A DNA stretch of 64,000 nucleotides, from the NCBI RefSeq assembly GCF_963664415.1, contig NZ_OY761445.1, forward strand, positions 832,501 to 896,500. Reading direction: 5' to 3'. Of the stretch, positions 44,549-52,247 are shown piece after piece. Positions within the stretch are counted from its first letter, which is position 1, and each line of letters opens with the position of its first letter. The notes under the pieces are model-generated. The model saw nothing but the letters and a program-made list of their open reading frames with translations. It was not told the DNA's origin and did no database searches. The translations under genes were made by a program, and so were the position numbers. The DNA is from an uncultured Desulfobacter sp. (GTDB lineage: Bacteria > Desulfobacterota > Desulfobacteria > Desulfobacterales > Desulfobacteraceae).

Positions 44549-46078
44549 ATGATCATTGTTATTGACTTCGGATCCCAGTTTAATCAACTGATTGCCCGGC
44601 GTGTCAGGGAAAATAATGTTTATTGTCAGGTGGAAGCAGCGGACATTCCCCTTGATAAGCTAAAGGAACTTTCTCCCACGGGCATCATTCTTTCCGGCGG
44701 ACCTTCATCCATTTATGAAGAGAACAGCCCAACCATCAACGCCGGTATTTTTGACTTAGGTGTACCAATTCTTGGTATCTGCTACGGCATGCAGTATATG
44801 GTACATACCCTTGGAGGTACCATTGAGCAAGCCGGCAAAAAAGAGTATGGCTTTGCAGAACTGCGCATTAATCCAGGCAACCCGCTGTTCAAGGAGATGG
44901 ACGACAGCTTCCAGTGCTGGATGAGCCATGGTGATTCTGCAAAAACTTTGCCTGCAGGATTTGAAATTACGGCACAGACCGACAACACCCCCATAGCGGC
45001 CATTGCAAATTATTCAAAAAAATTATTCGGTCTGCAATTCCATCCGGAAGTTGAGCATTCCATTAACGGCTCTGCCATGATTCGCCATTTTCTTTTTGAT
45101 GTGTGCGGATGCGATCAGAACTGGACCATGAAATCCTTTAGTGAAGGTGCCATTGCCCAGATCAAGGATGCGGTTGGAGACAAAAAAGTGATCATGGGCC
45201 TTTCCGGCGGGGTGGACTCGTCTGTTGCGGCCACCTTGATTCATAAAGCCGTAGGAAAAAATTTGCACTGCATTTTTGTGGACAACGGGCTTTTGCGCTT
45301 GAATGAAAAAGAGCAGCTTGAAGTAAGCCTTCTTGCCAATTTGGACATGAACATTAAATTTGTGGATGCACAAGACAAATTTTTAACTGCGTTGGCCGGG
45401 GTTACAGATCCAGAAAAGAAAAGAAAAATCATCGGTAAACTTTTCATTGATGTTTTTGACGCCGAGGCCAAAAAGGTTGAAGGCGCCCAATTCCTTGGCC
45501 AGGGTACCTTGTATCCCGATATTATTGAATCCAAATCCGCTTTTGGCGGCCCCACGTCGGTCATCAAATCCCACCACAACGTAGGGGGATTGCCCGAAGA
45601 GATGAACCTGAAACTCATTGAACCGTTGCAGTTGCTGTTTAAGGATGAAGTCAGAAAACTTGGCCTTGAACTGGGTATCAACGAGGATTTGATCTGGCGC
45701 CAGCCCTTTCCCGGCCCTGGACTTGCCATCCGCATCCTGGGTGACATAACCCAAGAACGTTTGGAAATCCTTCGCGAGGCCGATGACATTCTTATCCAGG
45801 AAATCAAACAGGCAGGCCTTTACCGGAAACTGTGGCAGTCATTTGCCGTACTCTTACCGGTAAAAAGTGTTGGTGTCATGGGGGATAAACGCACATTTGC
45901 CAACTGTGTGGCCATTCGTGCGGTTACATCAAACGACGCCATGACAGCAGACTGGGCCAAACTGCCCCACGATCTGTTAGGAAAAATCTCAAACCGCGTG
46001 ATCAATGAAGTGGACAAAGTAAATCGTGTCGTTTTTGACATCACTTCAAAACCACCCGGCACCATTGAATGGGAATAA
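44549..46078 (+). CDS. guaA: GMP synthase (glutamine-hydrolysing)
   Basis: GuaA makes GMP from XMP, glutamine and ATP. The ATG at 44549 follows GCAGGA and gives 509 residues; a TTG five codons earlier is the longer frame. The class I amidotransferase half has the nucleophile GICYGMQ and FHPEVEHS; the synthetase half has the P-loop GLSGGVDSSV and the C-terminal dimer domain ending KPPGTIEWE. Three hairpin-forming elements follow the stop codon. Confidence 0.98.
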   Translation: MIIVIDFGSQFNQLIARRVRENNVYCQVEAADIPLDKLKELSPTGIILSGGPSSIYEENSPTINAGIFDLGVPILGICYGMQYMVHTLGGTIEQAGKKEYGFAELRINPGNPLFKEMDDSFQCWMSHGDSAKTLPAGFEITAQTDNTPIAAIANYSKKLFGLQFHPEVEHSINGSAMIRHFLFDVCGCDQNWTMKSFSEGAIAQIKDAVGDKKVIMGLSGGVDSSVAATLIHKAVGKNLHCIFVDNGLLRLNEKEQLEVSLLANLDMNIKFVDAQDKFLTALAGVTDPEKKRKIIGKLFIDVFDAEAKKVEGAQFLGQGTLYPDIIESKSAFGGPTSVIKSHHNVGGLPEEMNLKLIEPLQLLFKDEVRKLGLELGINEDLIWRQPFPGPGLAIRILGDITQERLEILREADDILIQEIKQAGLYRKLWQSFAVLLPVKSVGVMGDKRTFANCVAIRAVTSNDAMTADWAKLPHDLLGKISNRVINEVDKVNRVVFDITSKPPGTIEWE

Positions 46079-46135
46079 CGACCAAGGGGCGTCCTTGGTC
46101 TATCTCACATAGGCTTCGCCCCACAACAAAAACAG
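46079..46135 (+). repeat. Dispersed structured element, copy 4 (divergent)
   Basis: It starts right after the guaA stop (TAACGACC). ACCAAGG/CCTTGGT around GGCG forms a strong first hairpin; GGGGCG can instead pair with CGCCCC before the ACAACAAAAA tail. The primary sequence differs most from the other copies, but the position and fold agree. Confidence 0.6.
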
Positions 46136-46167
46136 GAGAAATCCGGCTACTTGCCGGAGATTTTCTC
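46136..46167. terminator. Hairpin between repeat copies 4 and 5
   Basis: GAGAAATCCGGC (46136-46147) pairs with GCCGGAGATTTTCTC (46153-46167) around a 5-base loop, with a small bulge. No T-run follows. It may end the guaA transcript or form part of a compound element. Confidence 0.5.
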
Positions 46168-46170
46168 ATA

Positions 46171-46217
46171 AACAGTCATGGGCTGGGCGTTAAGGCTCTT
46201 AGCCCATAACAAAATTG
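46171..46217 (+). repeat. Dispersed structured element, copy 5
   Basis: AACAGTCATGGGCTG gives hairpin 1 (CAGTC/GGCTG with one G-U pair). GGGCTG can instead pair with TAGCCC 13 bases on; the tail is ACAAAATTG, identical to copy 3. It ends 22 bases before the start of the next gene, so it lies in or near its ribosome-binding leader. Confidence 0.72.
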
Positions 46218-46239
46218 ATAATACAGGCACCATTCGGTT

Positions 46240-47217
46240 ATGAGCGAAAACAGACTCGGAGACTACCTGAACCCGGAGGATGATCCGGCATTTGAGGCGG
46301 ACAAGCCGGACATTGGCGGCGCAATGTTCCAGCAGGAGGCCAACACCCTCAAAATAGAAAAATTATCCCAGCGGGTGACCATAATTTCAGTGATCATTCC
46401 CTGCATCATTATTGCCATTTTGACTTTTGTCTATCTGGATATCACCGAAAAGGTGGGGGATGCGGACCAGACCCAGGCAAACCAGATGGCACAGGTGTCA
46501 CAGGACCTTGAAATAAAGCTTAATGCTCTGGATGTAAGAATCGCTAAGGCCACCCATGAGCTGGATGAAAAGCTGACGAGCCTTGAAACCAAACGCCAGG
46601 CCCTTGAAAACCAAACAGCAAAAATGTCCGCTGCCAAGGTGGATCTAAAAACCATGGAAGCAGCCCTTATCAAGCTGGATAAACGGATTAAGGCCAATGC
46701 GGACCAGAATAAATCAACCCTGGCGACCACAGAACGTATTAACCGGGAGCTTTTATCCGCCATTGATAAAAGCAGTTCAGATTCCAAATCGGTTTCCGTG
46801 CAGATTCAAAAAGAATTCCGCTTATTTAAGGAAGAGTTTGATGCAAGACTGCTTGAATTATCCGCCTATGAACAAAGAATGGCACAACTGGTCAAGGATA
46901 CAAGCCTGCTGAACAAAAAACTGGATCAATTAAAAAAAGAGACGGCTGACTCCTTAGACAAAAAGATAGGCTTGCTCAAACAGGATCTTGAAAAACAAAT
47001 CTCAGAGGTAAAAAGACGGGCAGACGCAGCAAATTCAACAGCTAAAAAAGCGGCTGCTGCTGCAAAATCGGCATCCAAGGCCCAATCAGCGAAAAAACCA
47101 CCAATATCCTCTACCCCTGATATCCCACGACCTAACCCCAAAAGCCAACTACCGGACCCACCGGTCCATAAGACCTTGGGCACCGGGGGTATTTCAGAGC
47201 AGGATCTTTCCCAATAA
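46240..47217 (+). CDS. Membrane-anchored coiled-coil protein of unknown function
   Basis: The 325-residue product has a polar N-terminus (about 1-45), one membrane helix (about 46-68, ISVIIPCIIIAILTFVYLDI), and then a very long coiled coil to about residue 275. An Ala/Lys-rich stretch and a Pro-rich tail (DIPRPNPKSQLPDPPV) follow. No family was recognised. The topology suggests a structural or scaffold protein reaching from the inner membrane. It precedes the pseudokinase-like gene by 24 bases and they are probably co-transcribed. A short repeat remnant begins on its stop codon. Confidence 0.75.
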   Translation: MSENRLGDYLNPEDDPAFEADKPDIGGAMFQQEANTLKIEKLSQRVTIISVIIPCIIIAILTFVYLDITEKVGDADQTQANQMAQVSQDLEIKLNALDVRIAKATHELDEKLTSLETKRQALENQTAKMSAAKVDLKTMEAALIKLDKRIKANADQNKSTLATTERINRELLSAIDKSSSDSKSVSVQIQKEFRLFKEEFDARLLELSAYEQRMAQLVKDTSLLNKKLDQLKKETADSLDKKIGLLKQDLEKQISEVKRRADAANSTAKKAAAAAKSASKAQSAKKPPISSTPDIPRPNPKSQLPDPPVHKTLGTGGISEQDLSQ

Positions 47218-47231
47218 CGGCCATGGGCCTT
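47217..47231 (+). repeat. Dispersed structured element, copy 6 (fragment)
   Basis: TAACGGCCATGGGCC starts on the stop codon exactly as in copy 2, but only the first hairpin remains; the sequence then goes straight into the leader of the next gene. Confidence 0.65.
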
Positions 47232-47241
47232 ACATAAAAAC

Positions 47242-48813
47242 ATGAGCCACGCCCCGTCCTCCAATGCACGAATCCGGGAAGAACAGCTTCTAATTGATCA
47301 TTGCCTGGATTTTTCTGCGGCATATATGGGTATCAAATATATTGGCCAGCAAGTGGCTGATTATCCATTCACTGTTACCCAACACACCCTGGATGCGCTG
47401 TTTTCCGTTTTTAAAACCGCCGGGTTTAAAAAGGCGAAACAAGCCTTTTTTTTATATCATGAGGCCGCCTGTACCCTGGTGGATATGGGCAAAGCAAGGC
47501 AGAACGATATTACCCAGACTATTGTCCCCAAGCTTATGTCACTCTTGATGAAAAGCTCTGGAAACCGGCTTCGGGCCCTGAGCCAGGCACTGGGTAGACT
47601 GGCGGAGAATCGCCCTGCATCGGATATTCCATCGTATCCAAACCAAATCAGGCCGTTGGATATCAATCTTTCCCGTCTTGCTGAAAAACTCACACGGCCA
47701 GGGCGAGTATTGCCGATAGACACCCATTGGACCTGGAAAGGTAGAAGCCTTATTGTCCGGACCCAAGCAAAAATCCTGGGCGTCATCAAATTTGCAACAA
47801 CAAAAGACAATATCAATGAAATTTACCAGGAAGCAATCTGGATGGACTGGTTCTCCAACAACCCTCTCAAATTTGACAACCATATTCCCAAACCGTTGTG
47901 TATCAAAGGTGAATATCTATTCAACATCACAAATGAACTGCCCGAAGGTGGTCCGAAAACAATAAAAGAACCTGTCTGCATCGTCTTTACCCCCTGCCCG
48001 GGCTATTATGAATATCCCAATTTAAAAGGTGCGGATTGGGAAAGAATTAAACTATCGTTTTTCAAATCGGCCCTTGCTTTAGGCCGACTTTCATCCCGGG
48101 GGATTTTCCATACCGCATTGATCCCGTTATTCCATAACCGTGTTCAGCAGGAAAGAAGAAACGACAATGGCAGATATCTATGGGAACATGCCGGGCGTTT
48201 AGATCAGTGGCTGGACTCCAGTCGGTTTCCCAATTTTGCCGCATCAGGATTGCGGGATTTTGAACATATTGCCTGCCAGGCAAAACCGCTGGACCTTGAA
48301 CATTATACCGGCGAATACCTGCTCAGTTTTATTCTGGTTGCCGGCGCCTGCTTTAGAAATAAAGCCCCGCACAGAAGAGGAACAGACGACACACGCCCCT
48401 ATGTGGATACCCGGGACCTGTTTTGCCCGGATCTGTTTGAATCGCTCTTGACAGGGGTATGTGAACACTATTTCAAAGGCTTAACCAAGTCAGAAACCTT
48501 TGATCCGGCCCCATTTAATATCCCTGCACTGATTGAAAACCTCATTGAAAAAATGGGGATTGATGAGCATATGCAGGAGTCGCTAAGGGTACAGGATCAG
48601 TTGGCGATGGACGATGACCAGTTTAAACAATTTTTGACGAACCGGGGTGTTACTGTTATACCGGTCAAAGGCAAAAAAGAGATTACGCTTTTTACCGGCC
48701 CCCATCTCGGTGAATTCAATCAGTCCATCTCCGTACCCGAACTTATTGAATTTTTGTTCAAATTTTCCGCATTCTGTGTATCGACCTGTTTTTTAAAAAA
48801 CAAAAAACTATGA
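47242..48813 (+). CDS. Large protein with pseudokinase-like features (possibly SidJ-related)
   Basis: The 523-residue protein is soluble, with an alpha-helical N-terminal 130 residues. A middle part recalls the protein-kinase fold: ILGVIKFA with K183 in the place of the beta-3 lysine, then NEIYQEA with a helix-C-like Glu (193 or 197). Near 285-300 is SSRGIFHTALIPLFHNR, resembling a catalytic loop with the Asp lost. No DFG motif is evident. This pattern, and the general look of the sequence, recall SidJ-related pseudokinases (SidJ of Legionella is a polyglutamylase), but I cannot confirm homology by eye. The upstream coiled-coil gene is a likely partner. Confidence 0.5.
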   Translation: MSHAPSSNARIREEQLLIDHCLDFSAAYMGIKYIGQQVADYPFTVTQHTLDALFSVFKTAGFKKAKQAFFLYHEAACTLVDMGKARQNDITQTIVPKLMSLLMKSSGNRLRALSQALGRLAENRPASDIPSYPNQIRPLDINLSRLAEKLTRPGRVLPIDTHWTWKGRSLIVRTQAKILGVIKFATTKDNINEIYQEAIWMDWFSNNPLKFDNHIPKPLCIKGEYLFNITNELPEGGPKTIKEPVCIVFTPCPGYYEYPNLKGADWERIKLSFFKSALALGRLSSRGIFHTALIPLFHNRVQQERRNDNGRYLWEHAGRLDQWLDSSRFPNFAASGLRDFEHIACQAKPLDLEHYTGEYLLSFILVAGACFRNKAPHRRGTDDTRPYVDTRDLFCPDLFESLLTGVCEHYFKGLTKSETFDPAPFNIPALIENLIEKMGIDEHMQESLRVQDQLAMDDDQFKQFLTNRGVTVIPVKGKKEITLFTGPHLGEFNQSISVPELIEFLFKFSAFCVSTCFLKNKKL

Positions 48814-48869
48814 TGTGATGCCCCCGTAGACAATCCAATCGATTGCAAGTTTTTTTTCGATGGATCGCA

Positions 48870-50063
48870 TCATTTCACTCGTAATTTATCCCCGGGATGA
48901 ATGACATTTCGCTTTGACAACTTGTTAAGTTTAAGCAATCCGTACAAAGATAGATGATATTTTTTTGCAATTGCAGAAAGGCTTTCCCCGGATTTTACCA
49001 CATGGTACTTTGCTGAAGATATCTGCGTGTTAGCCAAAGTTTTGTAAAGCGGGGGAAATTTTTTCTGAAAATCCTTATACTTGCCCTCGGGTACAAGAAG
49101 GGTGGTTTTGCCTTCTGATAAAAAATATCCCCGAAGCTGTGGATTATAGTCCTTGATGGTTTTAAATGAAATGTCACAGGCTTTGGCAATCATGGATAAA
49201 GGTACAACACGTTTTGTAGAAAGTTTTATTTCAGAGAATGTAAATACCGGATAAAGATCCTGGGGTTCGAGATGAAACCCATACGCTTCCGGGTTAGACA
49301 AAATCAACTTGACCGCAACCATTTTTAGGATATATCGCTGGGTCTCCAGGGGCAGGTACAAAGAAAAAAAGTCCTGGGTATCTTGAAGTTGTATAGCTTT
49401 GCTCAGACCATATTCTCCCATGTTATATGCGCACATAGCCAGCAGGTATGAGTTAAACTGGGAATAAAGATCTTTAAGATAGCGGCAGGCTGCCTTTGTG
49501 GACTTAAACATGTTCCGGCGTTCGTCGACTCTTGAATCAATGCGTAATCCGTATCTTTTCCCTGTGCTCTTAATAAACTGCCAGTATCCAACCGCGCCTT
49601 TGGAAGATTCCCCATAAGACAGAAGCGCACTTTCCACAATGGGCAGATATTTTAAATCCAACGGCAGTTTTTCCTTTTTTAAAACTTTTTCGATGTGGGG
49701 AAACCACCGATGAGCCCGTTTGATCCACAGCATCACCTGGGGGCGGTTCCATACGGCCAGCATCATCTCTTTTTCAAGCCGCTCCCTGACTTCGGGATCT
49801 GTAAAAGGGATTTTTTCTCCACAAAGGCGGATATCACCGGAAAAACGGACAGTTTCCACCAGGGTCGGAATGTGGGTTGTTACCATGGGTGGCTCGATTT
49901 TACTTAATTCCGCTTTGATAAACTTACGTTCAGGTTCTTCGGATTTAAGCGCTACAGAATCAGATGATTCGGATTTAGGTGGTTCGGATTTTTCTTCTGC
50001 CGCCAGTGTTACATGAGCGGTAAACATTACCAAAAAGACTGTGAGGACAAAAGATCGTTTCAT
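48870..50063 (-). CDS. mltD: Membrane-bound lytic murein transglycosylase with LysM domain (MltD-like)
   Basis: The enzyme would cleave peptidoglycan glycan strands in the periplasm. The start at 50063 gives 397 residues with a clean signal peptide (MKRSFVLTVFLVMFTAHVTLA); the longer frame adds 35 unlikely residues. An SLT domain follows, with the catalytic Glu in PIVESALLSYGESSKGAVGYWQF and the MCAYNMGEYG motif. One LysM domain ends it (YHVVKSGESLSAIAKKYHLS...IHPGDKLRV). No lipobox cysteine is seen after the signal peptide. Confidence 0.93.
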   Translation of the reverse strand: MKRSFVLTVFLVMFTAHVTLAAEEKSEPPKSESSDSVALKSEEPERKFIKAELSKIEPPMVTTHIPTLVETVRFSGDIRLCGEKIPFTDPEVRERLEKEMMLAVWNRPQVMLWIKRAHRWFPHIEKVLKKEKLPLDLKYLPIVESALLSYGESSKGAVGYWQFIKSTGKRYGLRIDSRVDERRNMFKSTKAACRYLKDLYSQFNSYLLAMCAYNMGEYGLSKAIQLQDTQDFFSLYLPLETQRYILKMVAVKLILSNPEAYGFHLEPQDLYPVFTFSEIKLSTKRVVPLSMIAKACDISFKTIKDYNPQLRGYFLSEGKTTLLVPEGKYKDFQKKFPPLYKTLANTQISSAKYHVVKSGESLSAIAKKYHLSLYGLLKLNKLSKRNVIHPGDKLRVK

Positions 50064-50346
50064 AATATCCGTGGTGTTGTGTGGGGGTTGACGCCTTAGC
50101 TTCCCGTAAATTGTGAAATCGGGAATTGTGAAACAGGTCAGAAAGTTATGGCAATCATTACATTTCACACTTTAAAAATCAAGACCGAGAAATTGTATCT
50201 TATCATGGACCTGGAACTTTGGAACCGTAACCCGAATGTTTTCCAATGAATGTGTCGGGTATTTTCAAATGCCAAGTAATATGCCATAATAATTAACCTT
50301 GATTTTTAATGATCCTTAGGAAAAATTAATTAAAACGGTTAATAGC

Positions 50347-51126
50347 TTGATTTCCTTTATAAAAAACTTGGCCATTAAAGCAGGAATGCTCTGTATAGAA
50401 GGCCAAAAAGACTTAACGTCCCATGACCTTGAATTCAAATCAACAAAAGATATTGTCACGCAAATAGACAAAAAAGTAGAAGCGTTTTTAGTCAAGGCAA
50501 TCCTTGAGCGGTACCCTGATCATGGCATCCTCGGAGAAGAGTATGGGGCCGTAGAGACAAACAGTGAATTTAAGTGGATCATTGATCCCATAGACGGCAC
50601 CACATCTTTTGTCCACCGACTGCCTTTTTACAGCATCAGCATAGCCCTGGAAAAGAAGGGAGAACTGATACTTGGTGTGGTCTACGCCCCTGCGATGGGC
50701 CAGCTGTTTTATGCTGAAAAAGACAACGGCGCATTTATAGGCGATACGGCAATCCATGTTTCTGCAACCAGGGAACTTTACAACGCCGTCATGGCAACGG
50801 GCTTTGCATGCCTGAGAGCCGGTCTTGAAAACAATAATTTGCCGATTTTTAATGAGATTGTACCAAAACTTAGGGACATCAGGCGTTTTGGATCCGCTGC
50901 GTTGGATCTTTGTTATACAGCGATGGGCAGTCTGGACGGATTCTGGGAAATGAATCTCAATATCTATGATATTGCTGCAGGGACAGTTATTTTAAGGGAA
51001 GCAGGTGGTGTGGTCACTGATTTTAGAGGAGGCCGGCAATTCCCGGAAAAAGGTTTTGCTGCTTCAAACAAAGGGCTACACAATGAATTGATCCATATCC
51101 TGACAAGATTTTATGCATCTGCATAA
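50347..51126 (+). CDS. suhB: Inositol monophosphatase family phosphatase
   Basis: A Mg2+-dependent phosphatase of the IMPase/SuhB/CysQ family. The 259-residue product has the metal-site motifs GEEYG, WIIDPIDGTTSFVHRLP and, near the C-terminus, NIYDIAAGTVILREAGG. It begins with TTG; an in-frame stop lies a few codons upstream and the residues after TTG match the family N-terminal helix. It may act on inositol phosphate or PAP, or be a SuhB-like factor; this cannot be told by eye. It is first in a long run of plus-strand genes. Confidence 0.92.
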   Translation: MISFIKNLAIKAGMLCIEGQKDLTSHDLEFKSTKDIVTQIDKKVEAFLVKAILERYPDHGILGEEYGAVETNSEFKWIIDPIDGTTSFVHRLPFYSISIALEKKGELILGVVYAPAMGQLFYAEKDNGAFIGDTAIHVSATRELYNAVMATGFACLRAGLENNNLPIFNEIVPKLRDIRRFGSAALDLCYTAMGSLDGFWEMNLNIYDIAAGTVILREAGGVVTDFRGGRQFPEKGFAASNKGLHNELIHILTRFYASA

Positions 51127-51147
51127 CTTTAATACTTTGATAAACTT

Positions 51148-51396
51148 ATGAACATTATTTTTGCTGTTATATTCATTTTAAGCCTCACAGCCGGCGGGGC
51201 CTTTGGGTATTACAATAATTACAACTGGATTGGTTACACCATTGCCCTGGCTGTCAGCGGGTTTATCGGCTCCAGTATCATTGCAATAATTTTTTCATAT
51301 CTGTATCTTTTCCAAAGAGACAGTGTTGAGCAAAATCCCTTACCGCCGGATAAAACAATTAATCTTCAACAGGACATAAAAAAAATAGAAAAATGA
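51148..51396 (+). CDS. Small membrane protein of unknown function
   Basis: The 82-residue product has two membrane helices (about residues 2-20 and 28-53) and a charged C-terminal tail. It overlaps the next gene (YlqF) by 4 bases, which supports it being a real, coupled gene. No family recognised. Confidence 0.65.
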   Translation: MNIIFAVIFILSLTAGGAFGYYNNYNWIGYTIALAVSGFIGSSIIAIIFSYLYLFQRDSVEQNPLPPDKTINLQQDIKKIEK

Positions 51397-52247
51397 ATAT
51401 CCAGTGGTTTCCCGGCCATATGCTGGAGACAAAAAATCAGCTCAAAAAAGCCATTGCCAGGGTGGATGCCCTGTTTGAGGTCGTTGATGCAAGGCTGCCT
51501 TTGTCCAGTTCAAACCCCTTTTTAGAGAAAATTGCTAAGGGCAAAAATCGGATGAAAGTACTTAATAAAGCCGATATCGCTGATCCGGAGGCGACACAGG
51601 CCTGGCTTGAGTATTTTAACAGGGACATCAAGCAGCCGGCAGCGGCCATCTGCGGAACCCGCGCGCAAGAGACCGCACATACGTTAGAGTCACTGGTCTC
51701 ACAGGTAGACAGGAACAAGGCGAGGAAGGCGAAAATCATGGTGGTGGGCATTCCCAACACCGGAAAATCCACAATTTTGAACACCCTGGCGGGCCGGAAA
51801 GTGGCGAAGACAGGAAATGTACCAGCCGTAACCCGCCACCAACAGCGCACAAGCCTTAAAGGGAACATTGATATTTATGATACTCCGGGTATCTTGTGGC
51901 CGGTGATTGAACCCAGGCAGCGTGGACTTGCCCTGGCTGCGTCCGGTGCCATCAGTGACACCGCCATTGACTATCATGAAATCGCCTATTTTGCCGCACA
52001 GTTTTTACTGGAAAGATACCCGGGCGGGCTTGTTGAGCGCTACCCATTTTTAAATCCGTTGCCCGGCACCCCCCAGGCACTTATCAAATCTGTGGGCAAA
52101 TTCCGGGGATGTCTTAAAAAAGGCGGATATGTTGATGTTCAAAAAGCATCACAACTTATTATTAGGGATCTTAGATCCGGCAGGCTTGGCCGGATTAGTT
52201 TTGAAACACCAAAGGATATAAACATAGATTATGACACAGAAAAATAA
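51393..52247 (+). CDS. ylqF: Ribosome biogenesis GTPase YlqF (RbgA)
   Basis: A circularly permuted GTPase that helps assemble the large ribosomal subunit. The 284-residue product begins QWFPGHML, typical of the family. The permuted motif order is present: G4 NKAD at 58-61, then G1 GIPNTGKS at 119-126, then G3 DTPG. It overlaps the small membrane gene before it and the protease gene after it. Confidence 0.95.
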   Translation: MNIQWFPGHMLETKNQLKKAIARVDALFEVVDARLPLSSSNPFLEKIAKGKNRMKVLNKADIADPEATQAWLEYFNRDIKQPAAAICGTRAQETAHTLESLVSQVDRNKARKAKIMVVGIPNTGKSTILNTLAGRKVAKTGNVPAVTRHQQRTSLKGNIDIYDTPGILWPVIEPRQRGLALAASGAISDTAIDYHEIAYFAAQFLLERYPGGLVERYPFLNPLPGTPQALIKSVGKFRGCLKKGGYVDVQKASQLIIRDLRSGRLGRISFETPKDINIDYDTEK

